Shown here piece by piece: positions 23,526-35,215 of a DNA stretch of 59,589 nt. The notes beneath the pieces were generated by a model. That model had not been told where the DNA came from, searched no databases, and saw nothing but the letters and a program-made list of their open reading frames with translations. Source of the DNA: Funneliformis mosseae (Eukaryota > Glomeromycota > Glomeromycetes > Glomerales > Glomeraceae); assembly GCA_910592005.1 (NCBI GenBank), contig CAJVPP010000033.1, positions 1-59,589 on the forward strand, written 5' to 3'. Positions within the stretch are counted from its first letter, which is position 1, and each line of letters starts with the position of its first letter. The position numbers were made by a program, and so were the translations under genes.

Positions 23526-24614
23526 CTACCTGAAAGTTTTACAATAGGTGTTGTGTTTAATAACTTCTTCACGCATCTTCTCTAAATTCTCATCAAGTTC
23601 TGATTCGCTTAAATTCAAAAATTCACAAAATTCTTTTTTCTTTGTTTCAAATCGTTTAAATATATTTTGACAAACCTAAGAAACATTGCGTGGTGAGTCC
23701 CATGAACATTTACAAAAAGTTGGAATAACATTTATACCAAACTAATTTACCAGTTGAGAAGCTCTTCCGCCAAATAGTGGAGTAATCCTGTACTCTGATT
23801 CTATGGATTTAATCAATCCTGTGGATTTTAAGGCTTGTTGAAATCCGTGAGGATCCAACTGATAAACTTCTCTCGACAAATTAAACTTTTCATCTATTGA
23901 TCAAAGCAAAAAAAAAAAAAAAAAGTGATTAACAACATCAACAATTGATCTTCAATCACGGTGGAATATACATACAAGCCTCGAACATTTTTATCGTCAC
24001 GTGACCAGCATTGGATAAACGAGACATTTCCATCAACTCTATCAATCCTCCAGGTTTCAATACTCTGATCATGTCCAGCAACATATATTTTCGCCAATCA
24101 ACTTCACTTACAGAAGTAAAAAATCTTTGATGGACAAAATCAAAGGTGTCTTCGGGAAAGGGTAAACCATCTTTTATATTGTGATGAAGAAATGCGGCGT
24201 TGGGTAATTGAATTTCTATTCTAGCACGGTCTGAATCATCATCTACGCCGACAAATGTCGAATTAGGAAACTCGTTGGCCAGATCGCTCATCCAAATACC
24301 ACTGCCACATCTATTATATTATATGGCGAGTTAGATTATACGAATCAACGCGGGGGATCTTTAAAATGTAAAGGTAAAAAAAAAAATACTTACTGAACGT
24401 CTAATACCTTCGCGCCGCTAGGCTCGAAAAATTCTTCAACTGGGGCAGAATAATTTGATTGCCAAATACATCTGAATAAAAAGTGTTGCATTTGTAATCT
24501 TTCAATATTTTTGTCAGCGCTTGGTAAAAAATATTCTCCCCCTTCAATATTTCGTAATTCTTTGGAATCTGAAGGCGGCAAAGGATCATAAAATCCTTGA
24601 CTGGTTGAATCCAT
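23526..24614 (-). CDS. Class I SAM-dependent methyltransferase, paralogue of 17569-18552 gene (4 exons)
   Basis: Minus-strand exons 24614-24394, 24310-23976, 23893-23751 and 23675-23526 give 282 residues. Motif I is VLDVQCGSGIW (about residues 70-80), with Gln where the family normally has the first Gly of the GxGxG loop. FVGVDDDSD follows, then LPFPEDTFDFVHQRF and MIRVLKPGGLIELMEM. It aligns along its length with the upstream methyltransferase (CIWQSNYSAP / FIWQGNFSSP) and shares the intron that splits the codon after MFEA / MTA. It lacks the MGC start and has two extra introns. The C-terminus ends KHNTYCKTFR at a TAG that overlaps a GTAGAG donor-like site, shorter than the paralogue's RVYGQKN end, so the true 3' end could lie further on. 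Substrate unknown. Confidence 0.86.
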
Positions 24615-26375
24615 TTCGTCATCGTTACGTTGACTGTTTTTAGTAATTATCGCGGAAGTGTCGGAAATTGTTGATTCTACGTGTCTACGTTTAGTCTTTT
24701 TTTTGTTTTAATTTTTGATTGATCCATTGAGAATCTCGGAACATCATCAAGAAAATTTATAAATAATGCGAGAAAAAAAAAAAATAAAATAAACTTTAAA
24801 ATCAAAACAAACGAACTTTTTAAGTTATTTGATAAAAAAAAATATAAAAAAAATCTATGTAATATATATAATAAATAATATATTTCTAAATAAGAAAGAG
24901 AGCGTGTGTCAGAAAAATATCTGAAAAAAAAAAAAAAAAATATATCAAAGGAAAATGCTGGTTAAAATTTAAATTTACAAATGAATATTTATACGATATT
25001 AATTGATAAAACAAAGCAAAGTCATAATCAAAGGTAGTGAGACGATAAACAGCAAAATCAAAAAAATTTTCACCTCAGGATTTGTTTGTTGTTTACTATG
25101 TCTGATAATCTCGTTCTTTATCAAAAGAGGGATGGCAAATTTAAAAGTAAAATGGGTTTATCAAAAAAAACTAGATGATGCGTATTCATCAATTTAGACC
25201 AATTGAAGTCACGTTGACTTCTTGTGTTTATAAATAAAGCTGCATTCGGCCGATTTTTGATATTTGGGATTGACGTAATTTTCTCACCCTCCCTGATATC
25301 TAACATCTAATAGGAAGGTGATTGATTGTGAGTTTAGTAACCTTGAATGCATGTAATCGCATTGGGTTCTGCAAGGAATTAATTTACATTGGAAAATTTT
25401 AAACTCGGAAAAAAGCAATTACAACGTTGGAAAATTATTTTAAAGGAATTGCTTATTTTAGTTAATTTGGTGGTTATGTTTTTTTCTCGTTTCATGTAGA
25501 ATGGCTTGAGTTACATGGATGGTTTATTAAGAATCCTAAATCCAGACCTTTCAAACAAAATTTCTCAATTTTATTCAAATACGTGAAAAACGATTTACCC
25601 TATCTTTTTGCAGGTTCAAATACCCATTTCGATTAACGATAAATATTTTTTATCGCAGATATATTTCATTGTTTTATCAAGGAAAAACTGATGATTAAGA
25701 ATAAACAAACAAAAAGGTTAGTTAGTCTATTGATAACTATTTAAAGTAAATTTTACCTCATGTTCGGAGTCAAGTAATACTTTTCGAAATTTTCTATCTC
25801 ATGCAGATGCGATTAAGCAAAGCAAATTTGTGTTCTACTGCTTTTCCAGTTATCATAAAACTGTTGAAGATAAAAGAACAAAATGTTCTTTCCCCGTTAT
25901 CATTGCTATCTGATACGGAATTGGCCGACAACGACTTATCAAAAGAATTACACGTGTTTTAATTAATTTCAATATGAACTTAAAGTTGCATCTATTATCA
26001 AATGACCAAGGAGATCTCTTCATTACTAATATCCAATCAAGAAGAAAACCAATACGAAGGAGATAATTGTAACGTCAAATAAAGAATTTTGTCCCAAAGC
26101 TAGTCTGAAATGGAAAGTATGATGAATTTTTACAAAAATGGTTTAGTTAAATGATATTATTATTATTGTTTTCGCTTTTTTGGGAGCCCAGGAATTTTTG
26201 AGGATCTACAAAATTGCATCCATATATAACTTAAATGCTCAACGCATTACATTTGGGCGTTTCAAAAAATAATATAAAGTCGCTAACAGTTAAGGAGTAA
26301 ATTTATTCTGTTTGTCGACCAAAAAATTTTTAATTTGTAAATCTAATGCCTATCTAAACACATACACAACACCCC
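24615..26375. other. Intergenic between divergent genes
   Basis: 1.76 kb between the methyltransferase start (-) and the potassium-channel start (+). AT-rich with an A17 tract near 24924. Frames at 25003-25306 are short and unsupported. Presumably holds both promoters; no sites recognised. Confidence 0.5.
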
Positions 26376-28101
26376 ATGGATCTTGTTGATAATCCATTAA
26401 GACGTTCCCAAATTGGTCCCAAAAATATTATTTCCGATAGGCTTGAACCGTTTCCAATTTACCATGTAAATAGCATGTAAATAGATAACTGAATAATAGA
26501 TTTTGTTTAATTATCATGATTATTTATCATATTATTATTTATTGTTATTATTATTATGATTATTTATTATTATTATTTAAATAATAGAAGCACTGATGCT
26601 GAACCGGTATCCATCGATTATGATCAATTTCAAAATGAAGATAATGTCGAAAATGACCGATATAAATTTACCAAAATCAGAAAGGATCTTTACCCTTTAC
26701 ACCACGTAATCTTTTTTCTTTTATTTATTTTTTTTTATTTAAAAAAAAAAAGGTGTCATCATCTTACCTTTGTGGTTTTACCATTAAGAATACGCATCAA
26801 CTAGATTCTGATGATCTATATCGAACGCCTTTACAAAGGAAATTTTATTATTTCTTTGAAGAACCTCGATCGAAATGGGCTCAACTTTATTCATTTGTTT
26901 CTCTCCTCTGTGTATTGATTACAATAACTGTGATTTGTATTGATTCCTTGCCAACAGTTTTCATAATTAAACAAGTCAATGTGCGCATATGGTAATTGAA
27001 AATCTATATATATATATATATATTTTATTAAAAAAAGATATGCTAAGATAGTGTTGGAATTGTTTTAGGCTTCCATCCGATATTTTGGTAGTGTTTATAT
27101 TCACCTTGGAATATTTGGGAAGATATTATGCTTCTATAAATAAGCTTAAATTCTTGGTTCATCCCTTAAATTTGTTGAATTTAATTTCAATCGTTCCATT
27201 TTATATTCAAATCGTTCATCCCTTTTCCAATGAGTCATATCTTCGATTTGTAAGAATTCTACGAGTGACGAGAATCATCAAATCATTGCAACGTATGGGG
27301 AGGATTTCTGATGGATTCATGGTATATTTAGTTTTTTCTTTTTTCTTTTTTTTTTTGAAATTACATATCACACTTCAAAAATTTTTTTTTTTTTCTCTTG
27401 TTCAGATTGCGACCAATGTATTTTTCATCTCGGCATATCAAATCATTTTAAATTTACTTTATTTAATACTTGTAATGGTGATTTCGTCAATCTTTATATA
27501 TTATGTCGAAAGGGGAGAATTCGAGTCATATACAGAAACTTGGTATAGAACATTACCGGACGGAACCAAAGAGAAAAGTCCGTTCCAATCCGTGTTTCAT
27601 TGTTTTTATTTCAGTATAGCTGCGATGACAACAACCGGATATGGAGACGACTTACCAATCACACTTCTTGGACGATTTCTTGCTACATTAACAACCATAT
27701 CTGGATTATTAGTTATTGCATTAACTTCATCTATCATTGGAATAAATTCTGATTTGGAATGGTCAAAATATCAACGACGTGAATCCAGGGTGAATTTTTA
27801 TGCCATGTGGAAAGCAATCGATGATGCCAATGTTGAAAAGTTAAGTAGCAAAGAACAAACCGCAAAGGCAGACCTCTTGGAGTTTCAGAATGGTATTTTA
27901 GTAGATCTCATAGAGGAAATTCAAGATAGGTTTAATGAAATTGACCCTCCAATGTATAAATTTAAATATGACAATTTACGGGTTGAATACAATCAAACAA
28001 TTGGGAAATTATCTCAACTAGAACTGGAGATTAAAGAATACGAAAATTTAGGTAACCTAGATGATTATGAGCAACTTGATATAATCAAAAATGATGAATG
28101 A
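26376..28101 (+). CDS. Voltage-gated potassium channel (Kv type), 5 exons
   Basis: Exons 26376-26476, 26588-26705, 26753-26991, 27069-27321 and 27406-28101 give 468 residues. Six membrane segments are visible: S1 about 117-137, S2 155-174, S3 183-202, S4 211-229, S5 247-270, S6 325-350. S4 carries the voltage-sensor ladder R-x2-R-x2-R-x2-R-x2-K (RFVRILRVTRIIK). The pore helix and filter read AAMTTTGYGDDLP (about 309-321), the K+ selectivity signature. The protein should form a tetramer in the plasma or an internal membrane and pass K+ on depolarisation. The N-terminus (1-115) shows no T1/BTB tetramerisation domain. The C-terminus (about 380-468) is charged with a probable coiled coil and could assemble subunits instead. 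The intron at 27322-27405 is 84 nt without an in-frame stop. The first exon is supported by a tandem GTAAATAG donor; the alternative is a start at 26556. Confidence 0.92.
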
Positions 28102-29433
28102 TAATGAAATGGAAAAATGATTGAGATTGAGAATGTATTAAGTAATAATTCAGGTTAAATATGAAAACTTTAATAGGATTCACAACAAACAACCAATTTT
28201 TATACTATAACCATACAAAAAAAAATTCATAGATTTTTTTTCTTAAAAGAAATAAGACTTTTCATAATAATTGATTAGACAAAAAAGAAACTTGTTTTTT
28301 GTAGAAGTTTAAATATACATTATTACAAAGACAAATAAATGTTGCGTTAACTCGAATGGATGCTGTTTTGCAAAAAATAAATAAATAAAAATATATTAAG
28401 TTGTTCTTTTTCAACTATCATGACAAAATACTATAAATGGACAAAACCAACTTTCTAGTGATATAAATTTTTTTTTAAAAAAAAAACTCTCAATTCCAGG
28501 AGAGATTCAATCACGCAAGTTTTTAGAAAATGAGGTTTTTCAAAAAATTCGAATTTTCTGGAGTGGGCCCCAAAACCAAAAAAGTTTTTTAGTCTGTTAC
28601 CGGGGATTTATGGTTATTTGAAGCACAATAATCAAGCATTTAACTGAGTGCGTCAGATGTCAGTTGACAGATCATCATCTGATAAAACGTGATAACATAG
28701 AAAAGTTTCCTTTCTTTACGTCATTTGGGAAATTGGATATTATTTTACTTCTCCTGATAAAGCTTAATGGGGTGCTGCACTTTTTGGAATTGCTGCGCTA
28801 CTTTTTTGTGATTAACCATGATGGAGAATATTACATTAATAATGCTTTTTTATGGAGACTAGAAAGTATGGTTTTAATACACGCGTATATAAAAATCCGT
28901 ATGCTATTTCCGGTTTCTAATCATTTTAAAACGGCTAGACTTTGAAATTTTTTAGCCTTCTATAAAAATTTTAAATTTATCAGACCAACATTTACTCGAT
29001 ACTAATCAGTTCGGTTTTTAACAAATACTACTTCAAAAAGGATTAATCATCTGGTCTAGATTTTTTTTTTTTTCGTGAATCAAGATATTCATCAAGATTA
29101 TTTTAAAATTCAGCTCTGATGATCTGTATCACTGCATAGACGCCACTTAAAGACCCATGTTTCATGGTCTAGATTCAAGCAAACGGGAAATTTATTTAAC
29201 GCGATTATTCAAACTATAAAATTTTTGTTTATATATAATATAATTACAGCCACATTCTTTTTTAAATTTTTTCCATTTTTTTTTTTTTAAATATATCGAT
29301 TTCTTTAATTTTTACTAGTAAGTGTGGTGTTTCTTTTTTTGTTGTTGAAATTTGTAATGCACGGAGGTAACCAAGGGACCTCACTATTTATAATATGTAA
29401 TTTAATAAACATCGAAAGATAATAATAATATAA
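28102..29433. other. Intergenic, no gene seen
   Basis: About 1.3 kb after the channel gene. A 93-codon plus-strand frame at 28664-28945 has a non-ATG opening and no family features. Poly-T near 29059-29073. Confidence 0.45.
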
Positions 29434-29661
29434 ATGCCATTCACAAATTCTACAACCATTAATGACGAAGAGATTAATGCTGAAGGTTCAAATAGAGCGC
29501 ATATTGTAGCCATCGCTGTCGCTTCCGCAGTACGAGAAGCAAGCCAGCAAGATTGGAACTCAGCTTGCCGTTCAATACTCGAAAATAAATCACTTACAGT
29601 ATCAGAAAAGAATTGTATTATATCGCTCTTACAAGACAAACAAATGTCGATATGTATGTAG
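29434..29661 (+). CDS. Small unrecognised ORF, 75 aa
   Basis: ATG-initiated frame with local G+C above its flanks: MPFTNSTTINDEEINAEGS, then HIVAIAVASAVREASQQDW and a Ser/Cys/Leu-rich helix-like tail (CRSILENKSLTVSEKNCIIS). It looks soluble and helical. The stop is TAG at 29659-29661. An overlapping GTATGT could be a donor, but the next acceptor (GGCAG near 29733) would give an immediate TGA, so the product is about 75 residues either way. Family unknown; it could be a fragment of a larger gene. Confidence 0.4.
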   Translation: MPFTNSTTINDEEINAEGSNRAHIVAIAVASAVREASQQDWNSACRSILENKSLTVSEKNCIISLLQDKQMSICM

Positions 29662-31845
29662 ATATTTATTTTGTGTTCATTATTTTTTTTTTATCTTTTG
29701 GTTGAATAAAACTTTTTTTATTTTTTTTGGCAGGAAAAAAAAAAAAAATAACTTTACCGTAAATCTTTTTTTTTTTTTTTCTATTTCTTTTTTTTTTTAA
29801 AAAAAAAAAAAAAAAAATCGATCGTTTCACAACATGTCATTTTCCGAGTATATCTCTTAATAATGATATGTTATAACGTGTAAGATTATAGATTTTTTGG
29901 ATTTTTGTAGTCATATCTGATGTTATAAATAAAAAGAAGAGAAAAAATATGAATAAATGAATTCAATATGTAACTCCTACCATATTAATTCTTTTTTTTA
30001 TCTTTTGAAGGGTACCAATCCTCAGTGTTCCTGATAAAATAAGGATAACAATTTCATAAAAGCTCTTTTTAAATAGTCATCTTGCAAGCTTGATTTCATC
30101 AATGTTGCAGGAAGTTTTAAAGATTTAAATTCTTTTTTAATAGCTTCTCAGAAAATAAAAAAAAATAAAATTGTTCGATGTTTTAAGCAATCAATTTTAA
30201 TAGATGGTGACAAAAATGGGCAGCAGATCACAAAACAAGACCATATTTAGATAATTGCACACATGTTTTATCAATATTAATTACACGACCACATATGATA
30301 ATTATACTTTGGCTGTGGTTGAACCGGATAATTATCACAGTTACTATGAGCAATACATTTATTGGTGGATTTTGCCACTTCGTGGCAAAATATCCATCAT
30401 GTGAAGTAATCTCTGGTAACCCGTGAAGTTACTATCAATAGCTTTGTGAAATTTTGTAATTTTCAAATTGTTTACAATATACTGTATCATCCCTCTCGGA
30501 AAATCAAATAACGTGAATCGGTGACATTCATAATTCATTACGGGTATTTTTCAAATTCAAATTGTACTAATCAACCTTTATTTTAAAACGGATTATCAAA
30601 AAAAAATAAATGGGTTGATTGCTAGGAAAATCAGGTTCCGGGAATTTTTTATCAAAATTTAGATTATTATTGAATTTTAATTTTTGATATTATTAGATTA
30701 AAATGCATTAATCGTGACAATAATAACAAATATCATAACAATTAGAATAATACAATTGGAAAGGAATATATTTTTTCATATTTCGTGTTTAAGATATATT
30801 TTTAAGTGGTATTTATAAACGTAATCATCGTCCAATTCATAATCAGTTAGAGTTAGACATTACATAATGTCATATTTGTAATCCCCATAATAATCGCAAT
30901 CTTTATTATTGTGAGGAGTTAATGCGTCGCGCTTTGTTAGAAGCCAAGTAGCAAAAAAGGTTATCTTAGGAATATATATATATATATTTATATATATATT
31001 TTGAATTCGAGCTTTTATTTTCTTTGAATCAGATCGAAGTGAAGATTCTTAAGAGATGTGGGGATGGGTTAATATAACTCAAATTTTTTTTATTCTAGTA
31101 TAATCTTCCGAGGTTATGAAATTCCTTTGGATGGAAATTTTCAAAGTAACCGTACCCTTCCCTTTTAGAGATATGATCCAAACATGATAATAATAGCAAA
31201 CCTCATTAAAAAGATCGACCTTCACGATAAGTGATTGTCAATGATAAATCCTTTAACCAATCAATTTTAATTTACAAACGTTAATAATGATGTGGATTGT
31301 ATGAAAGAAATGATGATAGTAATTCCATATTAGACAAATGGAATATGAATGGCAATTTTTTGAAAATACGAACTTTACACTAAAGTTCTGAAAATGAACT
31401 TAATCAAGTTTCATTTTGCCGCCCGAATTTCAATTCTTTGTGGAAAATATTTCGTGACGAAAGCTTCAATATATAACAATTCACTAACGACAATAAAAAC
31501 GTAAAAAAAAGTAAAGAGAAATTAGTTTTATTTTATTTTATTTTTTTTAATAAAACTTGCAAAGTCAAAAAAACAAAAAGTTTTTTTATTATATATATTT
31601 ATATTTATAATTTATATATGTATATTTCTAAATTATTTACGTTGATATTTTTACTATTTGTTACTAATTAATATTTACTAAAACTATTAGTGTTTTTTTT
31701 TTTTTTTTTTTTTTTTTTTTTGACAAGAAAAAAAGTCCTTTTTTACATTGCAATGAATTGCAGTTAAAAATAAAATAATGACGCTATACATATATATGAT
31801 TCACTTAAGTTAATTAAAGTATGAAATCAAAATAAAAAAGTTATA
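29662..31845. other. Gene-free region
   Basis: About 2.2 kb. Contains long T and A tracts (29740-29818), a 10-bp stem hairpin (30369-30391, listed separately), AT microsatellites (30972-31000) and a T32 tract at 31691-31722. No gene visible. Confidence 0.5.
30369..30391. repeat. Perfect hairpin ATTTTGCCAC-TTC-GTGGCAAAAT
   Basis: Ten-base arms at 30369-30378 and 30382-30391 with a 3-base loop. GC-containing palindromes of this size stand out in this AT-rich DNA. No gene ends here, so a terminator role is unlikely. It could be the terminal hairpin of a small mobile element. Confidence 0.6.
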
Positions 31846-33123
31846 TCATTCAAGGAAAATTTTTTTGGGACTAACGCATTGAAACCAATACGCGAGACCT
31901 GCGCAACAACCATTAGACGTATTAGCATAATCCAAATCAACATCGAAATAATCGAACAATCTTTCATAAAGCAATATGCCAAGATTTTGCTCTATATTTA
32001 GTTCTGATGCCAATATCTGTGCTTCCTCCAATGAAATCCTATAAAACCAGTAAGAAAATTTTTATTAACCTTGGCTTTCCCTTTACAGAAAAAGGGAAAA
32101 TATTATTATTTTCCTTCTTTGCTCATTTAACGTACCATTTTCGATCGCTGTTTCTCGCCCTCCGTCCACCAGCTTCTAGTAATGAATATTTGTCAACGTA
32201 ACCATTGTCAACTCTGCGCAACAACACGGTCCCATTCTTTGCTCTGGTCGTGAAAACTTCTAACCCATTTATTCTCATTATATGTATGTCAGGGGTTAAG
32301 GGGACCCTCGGTGATTCAGGATTACGTGTTGGATTTGGGGGCAAATAATTAAGGGATAAGGGTTGTATCACAGCATTCCTCTCCCCTGTATCGTGTGACC
32401 TTTTCGTCCTGTCCTTCGTGTCACCTGTAATTCCATGAGGCGCAGCAGCAGTTTCAATCGTTGGAGCTTTTGCTCGGATATTCTGAAGATTTTTTTGTTG
32501 AGGGGATTGATTTTCGGTATCACTGATAGATTCACCGTTTGTTTCTATAAAGTTGACATCTTTGTTATCCGACGGCGTCGTTGGAGTGTCAGCGTAACTT
32601 TGATCCTCACTTATGGTTGTGGTTGGTGAATCCGGTGGTGTTTGAGCCGGAAAGTACTCTGAAAGTAAATCTCGTAAAACGTTGTCAGGATCCAGAAAAT
32701 AATATAATGATCTCTTTGTAATCGTTGGGTGAGGCTGCTTCCCTATAATTGGCTTTGGAATTATTCGTTGACGGACACGAGAGAAATGAGTTGATATGTG
32801 ACCCGACACTGTGGCAAACGGGGTCTGCCCACTAATTAAAGTTGATAAAAATCATCTAAGTAATGGAAAAAAAAAAAAAAAGACGCCGATCAACACATGA
32901 TTCTTACTTACCCTAACTGTGTAAAGTCATAATCCTGTATACAATCCGCAAGTTGTCTTGGACTTGATGGTTCATTATTTAAAGCAATTAGAGCTTTGAT
33001 TATTGCGACAAGTACACGATCACCGGCGTCAATAGGATTTATCGTATGTTGAATTCTTGAATAGATTTCTTCCACAATTTGTTTATTCACTAACTTATTA
33101 TCTTGTGACGAAATATTCTGCAT
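31846..33123 (-). CDS. Gds1-like winged-helix protein, 3 exons
   Basis: Minus-strand exons 33123-32912, 32831-32136 and 32038-31846 give 366 residues, all in phase. Residues about 25-110 match the winged-helix region of fungal Gds1-type regulators: VLVAIIKALIALNNEPSSPR, QLADCIQDYDFTQLGGQTPF, ATVSGHISTHFSRV, with ITKRSLYYFL following. Such a domain suggests a nuclear, DNA-binding or chromatin-linked role; yeast Gds1 is tied to nitrogen catabolite and mitochondrial growth phenotypes. Residues about 130-250 are a low-complexity Pro/Thr/Ser/Asp region (PDSPTTTISEDQ, DTPTTPSD). The C-terminal part (LEVFTTRAKNGTVLLRRVD, KWISLEEAQILASELNIEQN) is a separate ordered region that I do not recognise. Start: ATG at 33123; the longer frame begins with TTG. 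A 5' exon upstream is possible because TTATGCAG could be an acceptor. Confidence 0.82.
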
Positions 33124-33875
33124 AAGAAATTTGAAATGGGAAAGGAACAAAAAAAATAATATTTTTATTGAGAAGCAAAAAAAAAAAAATAAAAACTTTA
33201 TCTACGAAAAATGTTGTCTAGTATAATACAAAAAAAAAGTTGTAAAACAGGAAACAAAAATTGATGAAAAGAAGGAAAAAAAAAAAAAAAAAAAAAAAAA
33301 AAGAAAATTATTGCTCAAAAACTGAATTTATATTGGTTTGGTGGCTTTTTTATATACTGATTTGGTCAATGACATTTTATTTATGTAATTTTTTTTTTTA
33401 CTGCGCTTGTATAATGATTCCGGAAATCACCGAAAGGTTTTCCCGTGAAACATCAAGCCGTAGTTTTTGACACTTTTTAACAGATTTCTACAAAATAAGT
33501 GAATCGACAAAAGGGAATATGAATGGGACGCTGCGGTGAATCAATGATCTAACCAACAAGGGATGATTTGGCGTTTGATAGTCAACAATTTTTTATTTGG
33601 TTTTTAGACTTTGAACTTTAAAGTTTTATTTTTTCAACTAAAAAAAAAAATTTGCTAGAATTGAATGGATCGAAAACGCTGCGCCATCGAACAAACAAAT
33701 CAGAAATCGCCGAATAAATCGTACCGTTGTACCAATTGATTGGTTTATTTAAAGAATTTTATTTTGCTAGAACAAGCTTTTGCATTTATAATTTTATGAT
33801 ACAATATTTTATATCGACAAATAAAATAAAAATTAAAAATAAAAAAAATTAAAAAATTAACTTTTTTTCTTTCGT

Positions 33876-34453
33876 TTAAGAACCAACGTGAAGCTTTATG
33901 TCGCAAGAAATTCGGGTGACATGTTGATCAGCTGTTAGCGTAAGATTAACGTGTTAACATTTTTTTTTTGTTTTTAGTAAGAATAAAGAATAGAATAAAG
34001 ATTATAATTACCCGAAAGATAGTTTTCAAAGAATTCTAAGTTTCAAAAAAAAAAAAAAGATTGATGAGAAAATTCTGCTCAATTGTTCAAAGACCATATA
34101 TTATACTTACGAATATAAACGGTTGAATTATCTTTAATACGTTGCCAGGGAACACTGGCTTGGTGCGGTTGCCCATCTAATTTCTGATCAGCTACGACTT
34201 CATAAACCTTAGCTTTACTCTCATCGAGCAAAATGACGTGAAGGGAAATGATTTCACCCTCTTGTGGTTGAGTAGTTTCGTATGAAATATTAATTGAACC
34301 TTCATTTGGAATAGTTTCCTCTGGTGTTGGGGATATTACATTAATGTTTTTTAGATCACTTCTACAATCAGGCAAATTACTCTGGGCAGTGGTGATTGTA
34401 ATAAGACAGATAATAATGAATAATGTGAATATTGATGAAGGTTTGAAATTCAT
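33876..34453 (-). CDS. Small secreted protein, 140 aa, 3 exons
   Basis: Minus-strand exons 34453-34111, 34035-34012 (only 24 nt) and 33931-33876. Residues 1-24 form a clear signal peptide (FTLFIIICLITITTAQS, cleavage probably after TAQ). The mature part contains ISPTPEETIPNEGSINISYE, EIISLHVILLDE and VPWQRIKDNSTVYIQFFEN. It ends RISCDIKLHVGS, a beta-strand-rich pattern like the small secreted Ig-like or Ser/Thr-anchored wall proteins of fungi, but without a Ser/Thr-rich tail or GPI signal. There are two cysteines in the mature region. It could be an apoplastic or wall protein or effector candidate; that is inference. Annotation without the 24-nt exon would truncate it. Confidence 0.7.
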
Positions 34454-35215
34454 TTTTGAAGTTTGTTTACAATTTCCAAAAGTGGGAAAATATTTGTTTT
34501 CGCAAAACTCTTTTTTTGTTTTATAAAAAAAAAAAAAAAAAAAAAAAAATGAAAATGTCGAGATGTATTTTTAAAGAAAAGGATTTTTTTTTTTTTTTTT
34601 TTTTGCTTGGTGGCTTTTTAATGTAAAATAACGCGCGCATGAAATGGTTAGAATCATAAAAGATGATTCCCGAATTTCCTCACTTTCACCTTTACGATTA
34701 AGTGCATAATAAATAATTACCCTTTTCAACAAGGCATTTTGATTACAAGATCAAAGCCACAAAAAACTTACCAAGCCACAAAACCTTCAATTCGGGATTT
34801 TCGATGAAGAAATTTTTGTTTTGAATCAAAGCCATTTATTAATTCGTGGCGTGTCAACATAAAAAAAAAAAAGGTATGATAATTTTAACCGATTATACCC
34901 TAATTTACCAATCTATCCAAGCCTTCAAAGATCAAAGTAATTTGGCCTTCGGACGATAAAGTGGCTATGTTGTCTAAGCCTTTATTTAAAAAATTGATAA
35001 GCCTTTGAAAGGAAACCGCAGCAAGTTTGAAATACTGCCATCATTAAATACTTTATTAAAAGAAAGAAAAAAAAAAATAAAATAATTAACTTATTATTAT
35101 TATCACTATCTTTACATACATATGAATTTAATATATTTAATATACAATTAAGGTGTTGTGGTTTTTTTTTTTTTAAAAAAAAAAGAAATAAAATACATTT
35201 TTTTTTTTTTTTTTT
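34454..35215. other. Intergenic, minus-strand gene spacing
   Basis: Spacer between the secreted-protein start and the 3' end of the ammonium transporter. It contains A/T homopolymers (34526-34549, 34586-34604, 35203-35217) and repeated 'aagcc(a/t)' words near 34755-35003. No gene. Confidence 0.45.

Noticed and set aside
28664..28945. 93-codon plus-strand frame
   Set aside because: It does not begin with ATG, its composition is that of intergenic DNA, and it has no recognisable motif.
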